Below are positions 19,102 to 27,739 of a stretch of 41,587 bases of DNA, in pieces (within the stretch, counting starts at the first letter, position 1; each line of letters opens with the position of its first letter). The translations under genes were made by a program, and so were the position numbers. The stretch spans positions 1 to 41,587 of the forward strand of contig JAFGTC010000005.1 in assembly GCA_016934335.1 (NCBI GenBank). Reading direction: 5' to 3'. A model generated the notes under the pieces. The model saw only the letters and a list, made by a program, of their open reading frames with translations, had not been told where the DNA came from and did no database searches. Origin of the DNA: Candidatus Omnitrophota bacterium. Lineage in GTDB: Bacteria; Hinthialibacterota; Hinthialibacteria; Hinthialibacterales; Hinthialibacteraceae.

Positions 19102-19133
19102 CGAGGGGCTGCATTTTTTTATGCAGCCCCTCG
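19102..19133. terminator. strong hairpin between convergent genes
   Basis: This is a perfect 13-bp stem (19102-19114 and 19121-19133, CGAGGGGCTGCAT) closed by a six-T loop. It lies after the glycosidase-like gene and before the convergent propeller-like gene. There is no U-tract after either arm, so it is a weaker terminator candidate or an mRNA-stabilising end structure. Confidence 0.55.
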
Positions 19134-19179
19134 ACGATTCATGACAGGATTTCATCTCATCAAGAAGATGGATGAATGG

Positions 19180-20604
19180 CTAAAACAGAGACCATTCATT
19201 CACATGAGTTGGAATCTCGACGTCGCCCACCACCAAGCGGCCGAATCCGGAAACGCCGCCGCTCCATAAAATTTCCGCGGCGCCTTCGGGATACCCATCG
19301 GGAACGCTCATGTTGATGGTCGCTAAATAAGCCGCATCCCAGTTGTCTTCATCGCCCGCAACACCCTGCAGTTCATCTTTCTCTCGATAAGCGATTTGAT
19401 AGGAGGAAAGAAAATCGCCTTCGATGAAATCATCGTTGGGATCGAGGGAGATGGAATGAAGAGCCACCCAAGCTGTGGCCTCCTCCCATTCCGGATTCGA
19501 TTCCGGAGGATTTCGGCTCTGCCATTTCGGAAGAGTCAATACGGCGATATAGGGCGCGCCGTCAGCGGCGGCTACATCAATCATGTTCCACTTTTTGTAT
19601 TTTTCCACATCGGATATTTCGGCGGGATCTTCGGTGGGATCCCACAATTCAGCGATATCCTGCTGGAAGTCTTCCGTGGTATCCGCCGGGCGGATGAAGC
19701 GGTACAGTCGATCGTCGCTGCCCGGAAAGCCGTTTCCGAAGATCCACTCTTCCCCCATATTCTCATCAATGACCGGCAGGGTAGCGGCGCCGCCCGTTCC
19801 GATTCCACCGCGCTGATCCTGCCCGCGATGGGTTTGCATAGTCCAGCTGGCGCCGCCGTCGTCGCTGGTGTAATAAATAATGCCTCCGCCGTCAATCCAG
19901 AAGCGGGCGGCGGTGGTCATCACCTTGTTGTCGCCGGAGCCTTTTACATTGAGAGACCGAATGCACCAGGCGCGATAATGCAACTCCTCCGAAACCGCCC
20001 ATACAGGCGGATCCTGCTCGGGATATCGGAAGACGATTTCCGGCCCCGTGAAGCCGCCGTTGCCGTCCGGCAGGTAGCGCAGAATTTTGTGTTTGTCGCC
20101 ATAATACAAATAACCGTCTCCATCTACGCCGATCTGCGGCCATTGTTCGATTAATTGCCAACTGCGGTCGCTTGTCGGCCCGTCAGGATGAGTTCCTGTA
20201 CATTTCTGAATGTAATACTCCGAATCGGGAGTCGGCTGCAGGCCGATGGTCAAAGCCACGCCCATGGAAGCGCCCGTGTCGGGATCGATCCAAAGGATGG
20301 AGCGGTCCGGATATTGTTCGGCGACGGCTTTATCCGCGTCGGACGCATTGGCTTCGTCAATGCCGTTTTCCAATAAAAACAGCATGAGCCGATTTTCATC
20401 GTAGCGAATGAGCGTGCTGGAAAAATCCATTGTATTGGCGCCGTCATGCTCCGAATTGGTTCCGCTTTGCGCCTTCAGCCATGGATGCGCGGGATTTTCC
20501 TGTGTGGGCAGAAATTCCCAGACCTTCTTGATGGCGTAATCCTGAGACATCCCGGCGGATGCAATCACACTAACAATAAGTAAGCCTAAAATTATACGTT
20601 TCAT
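19180..20604 (-). CDS. secreted propeller-like protein with a V-N-E-W-S-L-F C-terminus
   Basis: This 474-residue exported protein has a signal peptide (KRIILGLLIVSVIASAGM). The body has repeated strand-like segments and one Asp-box (TSDDGGASW), which suggests a beta-propeller. No enzyme family is recognised. It ends VNEWSLF, which closely resembles the VSDWTLFE end of the protein at 25314-27488. The start at 20604 is decided by AGGAGG (20611-20616) 6 nt upstream. An ATG at 20619 overlaps that ribosome site and is not used. Its neighbours are lectin-like and glycosidase-like secreted proteins, so a role at the cell surface or in binding glycans is likely, but this is inference. Confidence 0.6.
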   Translation of the reverse strand: MKRIILGLLIVSVIASAGMSQDYAIKKVWEFLPTQENPAHPWLKAQSGTNSEHDGANTMDFSSTLIRYDENRLMLFLLENGIDEANASDADKAVAEQYPDRSILWIDPDTGASMGVALTIGLQPTPDSEYYIQKCTGTHPDGPTSDRSWQLIEQWPQIGVDGDGYLYYGDKHKILRYLPDGNGGFTGPEIVFRYPEQDPPVWAVSEELHYRAWCIRSLNVKGSGDNKVMTTAARFWIDGGGIIYYTSDDGGASWTMQTHRGQDQRGGIGTGGAATLPVIDENMGEEWIFGNGFPGSDDRLYRFIRPADTTEDFQQDIAELWDPTEDPAEISDVEKYKKWNMIDVAAADGAPYIAVLTLPKWQSRNPPESNPEWEEATAWVALHSISLDPNDDFIEGDFLSSYQIAYREKDELQGVAGDEDNWDAAYLATINMSVPDGYPEGAAEILWSGGVSGFGRLVVGDVEIPTHVNEWSLF

Positions 20605-20794
20605 TAGAAACCTCCTCATGATTTAGAATTATTCTACAATAGCGATTTTCTGAATGAATTTCTAGCCGCTTTATTATGATAATAAACAAAATATTTCACT
20701 CATTCGCATGTTTCAGATGCTGTAATTTATGATTGCATTTTGCCGGCAGTTGTGGATAATAAAAAAGTGAAACAACGTCCAATAGGGGATGGTT

Positions 20795-23080
20795 ATGTCT
20801 AACAGAATCATTTGGATCGTGATAGCGGCGTTCTTCATCACAGTGTGGTCAAACGCATCGCACGCCTACGGGCAGTCGACGCCCGCCGCCGATATCGAAA
20901 GTCCGTTGATAGGCTTTTGGAAATTTGAAGAAGGCTTCGGAAGCGAAGCCCTCGACTCGTCCGGAAATGACAATACGGGCGTTTTGCACGAAGCCGCCTG
21001 GGGGGAAGGATACAGCGGCGGGGGCATGCTGTTTGATGGATCCGACGATTATGTCGATCTTGGCGACAATCCCGTCATCTCCAACTTTTTTGATGCGTAC
21101 TCGCTGGCGTTCTGGATCAAGATCAACAAAAACAAAAATTTCCATGGAATTTATCGGCGGTCAAACACATTAAATGAACTCGACGCTCAGATCGAAGTCT
21201 ATATGGGATCGGATCGGTTGGTAACCGTTCACAACCGGCGCTCCGACTTGGAATATACGGCGCAATGGCCGTGGATCGATTTTCGCGAATGGCGGCATGT
21301 CGTGATTTCCTGGAATAGCGCCGAAGGATGGCGAGTTTATTATGATGGAGTCGAGCAGACGCCGGTCTTGACTACGGGCGCCTTTTTCAATCCCACCACC
21401 GGGGGTAGCTCCTATCTCGGCGTGGGATTCGGCAGCGACTATCTGTTCGGCGCCATCGATGAATTCAAACTATTCAATCAATCTCTAAGCCCGGAGCAGG
21501 TGTGGAGCGTCTATCAGGGCGATCCCCTTCCCACTTCCACCCCGCCGCCCGATATTCCAGACGCATCGCCGACGCCGACTCCGATGAATATCCCCGCGGG
21601 TTACGATTGGAAATACAATGTGGGCAATGGGCATTATTATGCATTTGTAGCCAATCCGAGATTTTGGAGAGAGGCCTATGCGTTCGCCTCCAAAATCGGC
21701 GGTTATCTCGTCACCATCACAGAAGAACAAGAACGAGACTGGCTGTATGCCGCCTATACGGACCATGAAATCTGGCTGGGGCTGCGTTATGTCGATGATC
21801 GCTGGCAGTGGATCACCGGCGAAGATGGTACATTTACGGATTGGAAGCAATGGGAGCCGTCAGGCGATGGAGAGATTGTTGAAATTACTACGCTTGGCTG
21901 GAATGATCGTCCCGACGATCTAAAGAAAAATTTCATTGTAGAAATCGGCGGGCCGCTTCAGACAGCGACGCCGACCTCCACTCGCATGCCCACTCCGACT
22001 TTTACGCCTACTCTCACTTTTACGCCAACCTTCACGCATACGCCCACATCCACTTCCACACTGACTCCCACGCCGACTCCATCGCCGAGCCCGACTACAG
22101 CGCCCACGCCTACTTCGCCGCCGCCTGAAACCTGGTTTACGCTGAACGGTTCGACGCTGGAGGAGAATTATCTCGCGATCGGAGCGCCCGCGAATTACGA
22201 GCAAGGCAGGGCCGCGGCGGGCGAGATCCCTGCAGGCGATGGTTCGGACGGCATGGGCCTCGAGATTCAGCTGGCGCCCGGTCAAGGCGTGTTTCTTACT
22301 TCATGGAAAGCATTCGAGATCTCCGGGCTGGCGCATCTGTCCGGATCTTTCATGGCGGACAACGCAGAGGCGGCCATCGCCCTAGTCGGCTTGAACAGTC
22401 CGATTGACGGTCAACTTGGATATACCAACATCCTAGCCGATGAAATTCCCGCGGGGGCCTACCGCCGTCTGCATCTGATCTTCGAACCGCCGTCCGGGAC
22501 AATGCAATACGCCATTCAAGCCGTCAACAATTCTTTGACGGCTCAATCCACAACCATCTGGATCGACAACATTTCCATAGAACCATATGACGCCGCCGCA
22601 GACGGCGATCTTGTTCCATTGAATGTCGCGGGGGATTTTGAAAACGATTTCGACCAGCTGCTGATCAATATCAACAACGACGACGGCGCCGTCACTCCGT
22701 TTTTCGAAACCCTGAATGATATCGCCATCCGCTTATCCATCGAACCGTCCAACATCGCCGCCAACCTGGGAACCACCTGCCGGGATCTCGACTTTCAATC
22801 GCCTGTTCGCCTGCTGGGCCAGGCGAGCGTAAGAAAGGAAGCGGCTTCCAGCGGAGGAGTTGCGGCGATGGTCATCACCAATGGATTTCAGAATCTTGGA
22901 TTGTTCCGGAGCGCCGGCGGTCTCTCCCCCGTTGACGGCGCCAACGAAGATCGACTGATTCTTGGAGGCGATTTCACCGCCGGGAATCCCGACCTTCCGG
23001 TAAGCGTCTTTGTTCAGCTCGGCGGCCCCGGCGTTAAGGCGTCTGTGGTCGTGGATGATTTGATGATCCGGCAACAATAA
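20795..23080 (+). CDS. secreted LamG and C-type-lectin-like domain protein
   Basis: This protein of about 761 residues has a signal peptide (RIIWIVIAAFFITVW). The first domain (about 38-235) is LamG/concanavalin-like: it opens LIGFWKFEEGFGS and closes GAIDEFKLFNQSLS. The second (about 270-390) is C-type-lectin-like: GHYYAFVANPRFWREAYAF, then GGYLVTITEEQERDWLY, IWLGLRYVDDRWQW and WKQWEPSGDGE. A Pro/Thr linker of about 50 residues (roughly 393-446) follows. The last 300 residues look like one or two beta-sandwich domains of unknown type. The ATG at 20795 has AGGGG about 6-8 nt upstream; the ATG at 20789 lacks spacing. It probably binds carbohydrate or another cell surface. No catalytic motif is seen. 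Confidence 0.78.
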   Translation: MSNRIIWIVIAAFFITVWSNASHAYGQSTPAADIESPLIGFWKFEEGFGSEALDSSGNDNTGVLHEAAWGEGYSGGGMLFDGSDDYVDLGDNPVISNFFDAYSLAFWIKINKNKNFHGIYRRSNTLNELDAQIEVYMGSDRLVTVHNRRSDLEYTAQWPWIDFREWRHVVISWNSAEGWRVYYDGVEQTPVLTTGAFFNPTTGGSSYLGVGFGSDYLFGAIDEFKLFNQSLSPEQVWSVYQGDPLPTSTPPPDIPDASPTPTPMNIPAGYDWKYNVGNGHYYAFVANPRFWREAYAFASKIGGYLVTITEEQERDWLYAAYTDHEIWLGLRYVDDRWQWITGEDGTFTDWKQWEPSGDGEIVEITTLGWNDRPDDLKKNFIVEIGGPLQTATPTSTRMPTPTFTPTLTFTPTFTHTPTSTSTLTPTPTPSPSPTTAPTPTSPPPETWFTLNGSTLEENYLAIGAPANYEQGRAAAGEIPAGDGSDGMGLEIQLAPGQGVFLTSWKAFEISGLAHLSGSFMADNAEAAIALVGLNSPIDGQLGYTNILADEIPAGAYRRLHLIFEPPSGTMQYAIQAVNNSLTAQSTTIWIDNISIEPYDAAADGDLVPLNVAGDFENDFDQLLININNDDGAVTPFFETLNDIAIRLSIEPSNIAANLGTTCRDLDFQSPVRLLGQASVRKEAASSGGVAAMVITNGFQNLGLFRSAGGLSPVDGANEDRLILGGDFTAGNPDLPVSVFVQLGGPGVKASVVVDDLMIRQQ
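21964..22129 (+). repeat. coding Pro/Thr/Ser-rich low-complexity linker
   Basis: The DNA is a degenerate run of ACT/ACG-CC[ACG] units that encodes alternating Thr-Pro and Ser-Pro residues between the lectin domain and the C-terminal part. Such linkers are extended and may be glycosylated. The copies vary in the third base, so the repeat is maintained at protein level rather than by recent duplication. Confidence 0.7.
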
Positions 23081-23098
23081 ACATATAACGCCGCCTCC

Positions 23099-23140
23099 AA
23101 AAATCCTCCCCCATAAACTCGAAGGCTCATGGGGGAGGAT
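23099..23140 (-). terminator. intrinsic terminator for the isomerase-like gene
   Basis: A 12-bp GC-rich stem (23103-23114 with 23129-23140, ATCCTCCCCCAT) has a 14-nt loop. On the minus strand it is followed by five T residues, a good intrinsic terminator for the 23190-24755 gene. On the plus strand it has no U-tract but may still mark the end of the lectin gene transcript. Confidence 0.75.
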
Positions 23141-23189
23141 CAAACTGAAAGCGAAGAGAGGCGGATATCCTATATTCTAAATGTCGCCG

Positions 23190-24755
23190 TTATGCTTCTT
23201 CGACGACTTTCCAATCCATCCGATCAGCCAGGGCGTAAACGGGGTCTTTCAAGTCGCCGTAGGCGGTGACTCGATGCCAGCCCCACTGATCCCACATGGA
23301 GAATAGTTTTTCGATGTCTCCAACCGGTTCGACGGCGAGTTTGGTTCGGCAGGCTCGATCGTTGGGATCGTTTCTGACGGCCTTGCCTTGATGGAAAATA
23401 ATCTCTTTTCGCTCTTGGCTGACTTTCATTGAAGTCGTCATGTAGCCCAAGGGCAATAGCGATCGGACGGAGGCGCCTTGACGATCTTCCGAATGGGTCA
23501 TTATCGCAAATGGATTGGCAGGGCCGTTCGGGCCGAAGACTTTGTTGGAGGCGACGCAGTGCGCATAAATGATCTGGCGTCTCGCTGTATCGATGACGGG
23601 ATCGGAAATATAGCCGGGTCGTCCTTGGGTCATAGCGTTGATCATCAGCATGGTCGCCGTAGAGGAAGTGTCGCATTCGCATCCTCCCACCAACGCCTCG
23701 TTATTGAGTTCATGGAATCCCAGGCAGGGATAGGCGTGAATATGGCCGCCATAAAAGCCGCCCAGGCAGTTTATGGTAATGGCGTTGGCGTTGTGTTTTT
23801 TCAACACGTCTTTCATGCCCAAATACATGGCGGCGGACGTCAGGAGAGTTTCGTCTGAAACATCAATGACCTGCGACGAGTTTCTGCGCCATTGTTCGGC
23901 GATTTCCCGGCTCTGATCTTTGTCGGCGCGTTCCCAGGCGGCGTTGACTTCCGCAAAGGAAACTTTTTCCATGGGAATGCCGAAGATGGAATCCGCAGGG
24001 CCGGCTTCTTGATCTCGCACGGCCAGAATTTTCGATGCCTGCAGACGCTGTATGCATTCATCCGGATCGAGCGTCTTCACCGGATCGGGCAGACAGGCAA
24101 GGTCGCCGGCCGATGGAGTGCACCCCATGCGCACTTTCTTGACGGCCGATGCGAAATCGGAGGGAGAGCCGCCTTTCTTCACCCATTCAAAACATTGGAC
24201 GGCCTTGGCGACGTCTTCGATTTTCGATGACGCCATAAATCCTAGATTGGGCGTCTCTTGCCGGAGAAATCCCGCCGTGTATACAAGGAAGCCGCCGCTT
24301 CCGCCGTAATGGAAATCAACATAGAGAACCGGCTTGCCGGAAGCCGCAATGGATTGGACGACGCGATTCCAGCAATTGAGTTGATACACAATATATCCGT
24401 CGATGTTTTCCGTGCGATCCTGCTCAAGAATCGCTTTGGCTTCTTCTTCGCCTTTCGCCATCGACGTGATGAATGTGCATCCGGGGCAGAGACGAGTCAA
24501 ATCCGATTGGATGTTATCCATAACCGGCGCAAAGTCGAATCCGACGTTGGGCCAGTCGGGGCCCGGCTGAACAACGTCATGCAGCGAATAGACGATTCTG
24601 ATTTTGGGTTTCGGCTGGTTCTCTTCGGCGTGAAGCGCGAAGGGATTCGTTATCTGCGCCGCTGCGCTCGCTCCCAGGGCGCAGCCGGTCAAGAGAAAAT
24701 TCCGGCGGTTCATTCGGCAGAGAGCGCAAGGGGATTGCGATTTTTGGACGGTCAT
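23190..24755 (-). CDS. Tat-exported L-fucose/L-arabinose isomerase-fold protein
   Basis: This 521-residue protein has a twin-arginine signal (NRRNFLLTG, Arg17-Arg18). The mature part resembles the FucI/AraA-like fold. The C-terminal part shows the family pattern NCLGGFYGG, CECDTSSTATMLMINAMTQG, the downstream GYISDP and a later AHC motif. In FucI this region supplies metal ligands, and a Glu and an Asp are present in CECD and SDP, but I cannot prove which bind. Known isomerases are cytoplasmic, so export is unusual. AGGAG lies 7 nt before the ATG. A perfect TTGACA (24868-24863) upstream has only poor -10 partners. Possible roles are extracytoplasmic sugar isomerisation or binding. Confidence 0.65.
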   Translation of the reverse strand: MTVQKSQSPCALCRMNRRNFLLTGCALGASAAAQITNPFALHAEENQPKPKIRIVYSLHDVVQPGPDWPNVGFDFAPVMDNIQSDLTRLCPGCTFITSMAKGEEEAKAILEQDRTENIDGYIVYQLNCWNRVVQSIAASGKPVLYVDFHYGGSGGFLVYTAGFLRQETPNLGFMASSKIEDVAKAVQCFEWVKKGGSPSDFASAVKKVRMGCTPSAGDLACLPDPVKTLDPDECIQRLQASKILAVRDQEAGPADSIFGIPMEKVSFAEVNAAWERADKDQSREIAEQWRRNSSQVIDVSDETLLTSAAMYLGMKDVLKKHNANAITINCLGGFYGGHIHAYPCLGFHELNNEALVGGCECDTSSTATMLMINAMTQGRPGYISDPVIDTARRQIIYAHCVASNKVFGPNGPANPFAIMTHSEDRQGASVRSLLPLGYMTTSMKVSQERKEIIFHQGKAVRNDPNDRACRTKLAVEPVGDIEKLFSMWDQWGWHRVTAYGDLKDPVYALADRMDWKVVEEA

Positions 24756-25313
24756 GGTTTTTCTCCTATGTAATAACAGTGATTTGGATTATCCAAATAA
24801 ACAAATCTGAGTTCGTCGCCTCATTCAGACTCTCTCAGATTTACGCACAAAAGCCATCCAATTGTCAACAGTTCTTAGTGAAACCGCTTGAAAGATTCTC
24901 GGGGTATAGCCGGACGGCGATAAACTAACTGAACGTAAGAATGATCCGAAATGGAATTGTTACGCCGCGATTATCTCAATCCAACTTGAAGGATCAAAAA
25001 AAATTTTATATATTTACTTTTGTATTGAAGTAATATGACCTGATTTCAGGGATGGGGATACTTCTTTTTATATAGCATGTGCAATATTTTATTTAAGCAC
25101 GTTTGCGTAAATCATCACTGCGGCCTTTCATCAATCATGTAATTGTAGCGCTGGCATGGATTCCTCTCTTTCTGGATGGAGGAATCCTCCAATGATACCA
25201 GGAAAGGGGGGATGTAAATTCTACGTAGACGATCGAAAACGCCCATTGCAATCCAATAGGAACAGAAAAAATGAATAGAAATTGAGATTCAAGGCAGCAG
25301 CAAAGGGGAAAAC
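24756..25313. other. gene-free divergent region of 558 bp
   Basis: No supported gene, RNA gene or riboswitch is seen here. It is AT-rich and lies between divergent genes. Visible structure is a 9-bp hairpin (25157-25165 with 25178-25186, GGATTCCTC, loop 12 nt), a perfect palindrome TCTACGTAGA (25220-25229) and a TTGACA on the minus strand (24868-24863). The ribosome site AGGGG lies 5-6 nt before the 25314 start. The hairpin and palindrome could be regulatory, but nothing proves it. Confidence 0.4.
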
Positions 25314-27488
25314 ATGAAAAAAATATTTACAGTTTTACTCAGTCTTTTTTTCGCCGCTGGAATGGGGTATGCCGCCGAAGATCTAATCACTCCCATCGCC
25401 GGCTTCGAGTTGGATGAGAGCAGCATCGATTGGACGTTTTCCGGAGGGAAAGTGGCTTTTTCCATGGTGGACGATCCCCAATTCGATGACGTGCCGCCTC
25501 TGGATGGAGAACTTGCTCTTTATGTTGAATACAGTCCGGATCAGGGAGGAACGTATGGATCTTCTACAATGCAATTCAATCAAAACATCGACCTGACCGG
25601 AATGAGAGAGCTTCATATTTCCTTCTATTTTCTACCTGATTCAGAAGGCCACCCTGACAATGGGCTTCAAATGCGGTTCACCCTGCCCGGCGGGATCGGC
25701 TTGGGCGAACATACCGTCCCTTCTGCGGGAGAATGGCACGAACTGGTCATTCCCATCGATCCGTATCATTCAGAGAATTCTTTATCCAGCGTGAATAATC
25801 TTCAGATCATCTTCATCCCCGGCGCGGAAGTGAGCGGCCGTTTATACATCGACAATATCTTCGCGCGCCGGCCGGCCAACGCCCCCGGCATGGCTTTGGA
25901 ACTCTTGTATGGTTTGAATAAAACCAATTCAGGAGATGATGCGCCGGAAGGCTGGGCCAATCAAAGCAACGAGCCTCCCATCCTTGGCGGCGCCGCGGTC
26001 GAACCATCGGAAGGCGAAGACTATATGGAATTGATCTTGAGCGGCGCGTGGGAAGTCAATGCGACGACGATCAACGCCGCCAACGATTTTGACAAATGGG
26101 AGCAGGCCATCGCCATCGTCTGCGACGTCATGATGAGCGACTCGTTCGACGGCTCGTGGCACAACTTTTTCATTCGGGTAACTTCTTCGTCGGGCGGCAC
26201 TGTATCGATGCCCATTCGCGCCACAGGCAGTTATAAAGGCGAATGGCATACGGTCGGCTGGGGATTGGATATCGGCCCCCATCTCGAAGCGATTCTGACC
26301 GGAGGAACATTCAACCTGCAATTTGTCACGCAGAGCGCCGCCGATACAAGCGGCTCCATCTATGTGGATAACATCCGCGTCGGCTTGTCGACGTCGTTCA
26401 CGGCCGCGACTCGCTCTATTAATCCCAAACAGTATGAAGGCGGAGAAACGTTTACAGTAGCGCTTACCATCGATAACACAGAAGAAGGCAAATCTGCCGT
26501 AATCGAAGAAAACCTGCCCGATGGATTCACAGCAACCTCCATCAGCAACGGCGGAGCCTTTGCGGACGGCAAGATCACCTGGGACGTGACGCTGGCGGCG
26601 GGGCAGACCAGCCTCTCCTACCAATGCACCGCTCCCGCATCGCCTACCGGACAAGGATATTGGTCGGGAACGCTCTCGGGCGACGAAATTCGCGGCGCCA
26701 ATACGGTTTTCTTCATCTCGCCTGAATTGAAATCCACCATGGTTTCGGCGCCGCTGCTTTCCAATACGGTGACTTTAGACGGCATACTCGGCGCGGATGA
26801 ATACACGGGCGCCAACACCTATTTCTTCGATCACGATACGAGCGAAGGCAATGTGGCGCCGGGCGTACATCTCAGCGGCAACGAATATCCTTCCGCCGAA
26901 GAGAACGTCACGTTCCATATTTTCCATGACGATGCGTATATTTACGTGGCCATGGATGTCGTCGATCCCAGCTTGAACTTCGACGGAAGCGAAACAGCGT
27001 GGCAGGATGACAGCCCTGAACTGTACTTTGACGGCAATATGTCTCGCGCCGGCTCAAAAGAAAGCACTCCCTTCGGGCCGCAATTAACCGTCGTCGGCGA
27101 CGGAAGCATCGCTACCTCCAATGGCTACAGCATCCCGGTTCAGTCCATCGGCAGCGGTCATTACTCCGAAGAGGGCAAGGATTCCGACGGCGGCGTCGTG
27201 TATTGGGGCTTCGGCGCTGCGCCTAAAGAGGATGAATCCGGCTACGTAGTGGAATATCGCGTCGATAAGGAAGACATCCTCGATCCGGCCGACCGCACCT
27301 TGATCGGATTCGAAATTCTCATGAACAGTTCCGAAGCAGGTCAGGTCGATACGCGCACTGGAAAATGGGGATGGCACTCCACCGGGCCGGATGGAACCGT
27401 CAGCGAATTCTGGGATAATGAAACCGGCTGGGGATTGCTCGAATTATTGGGCGGAACCGGCGTCAGCGATTGGACGCTCTTTGAATAG
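25314..27488 (+). CDS. secreted multidomain protein with carbohydrate-binding modules and C-terminal V-S-D-W-T-L-F-E
   Basis: This 724-residue exported protein begins with a signal peptide (KKIFTVLLSLFFAAGMGYA). Two beta-sandwich domains follow (about 20-190 and 190-355), each ending in a YIDNI or YVDNI strand typical of CBM-like jelly rolls. A domain of about 360-470 with GETFTVALTIDN and GKITWDV resembles the DUF11/repeat-type Ig domains. From about 480 to 710 lies a CBM9-like domain (VTLDGILGADEY, DDAYIYVAMDVVDPS, DDSPELYFDGN, YVVEYRVDKEDI). It ends VSDWTLFE, matching the end of the 19180-20604 protein. No catalytic residues are seen, so it is probably a binding or surface protein. Confidence 0.72.
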   Translation: MKKIFTVLLSLFFAAGMGYAAEDLITPIAGFELDESSIDWTFSGGKVAFSMVDDPQFDDVPPLDGELALYVEYSPDQGGTYGSSTMQFNQNIDLTGMRELHISFYFLPDSEGHPDNGLQMRFTLPGGIGLGEHTVPSAGEWHELVIPIDPYHSENSLSSVNNLQIIFIPGAEVSGRLYIDNIFARRPANAPGMALELLYGLNKTNSGDDAPEGWANQSNEPPILGGAAVEPSEGEDYMELILSGAWEVNATTINAANDFDKWEQAIAIVCDVMMSDSFDGSWHNFFIRVTSSSGGTVSMPIRATGSYKGEWHTVGWGLDIGPHLEAILTGGTFNLQFVTQSAADTSGSIYVDNIRVGLSTSFTAATRSINPKQYEGGETFTVALTIDNTEEGKSAVIEENLPDGFTATSISNGGAFADGKITWDVTLAAGQTSLSYQCTAPASPTGQGYWSGTLSGDEIRGANTVFFISPELKSTMVSAPLLSNTVTLDGILGADEYTGANTYFFDHDTSEGNVAPGVHLSGNEYPSAEENVTFHIFHDDAYIYVAMDVVDPSLNFDGSETAWQDDSPELYFDGNMSRAGSKESTPFGPQLTVVGDGSIATSNGYSIPVQSIGSGHYSEEGKDSDGGVVYWGFGAAPKEDESGYVVEYRVDKEDILDPADRTLIGFEILMNSSEAGQVDTRTGKWGWHSTGPDGTVSEFWDNETGWGLLELLGGTGVSDWTLFE

Positions 27489-27739
27489 CTGTAGTTTGAA
27501 TTAACAACGTGAAATTGTGTTTTGTTTCAAAAATAGATCTGCAAATTATTGATTCAAATCGCAGCCGAAATGGGGACATCCTGAAAAATGGCGGGATTAT
27601 GGCGCACTCGTTTTGACGAGAAGCGTCTTCCCGTCATTGATAGGGATGCTCCCCGAGGTGGACGCAAACCGGCAAAGCGCAATCAAGCAGTCAACGCCGT
27701 TCTGAAAAACGCAGCATCGCCCTCCGCACCCGCTGTGGA

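Noticed and set aside
21964..22129. Repetitive DNA as a possible CRISPR or satellite
   Set aside because: The repeat is in frame, encodes Thr/Pro, and has no spacers; it is a protein linker.
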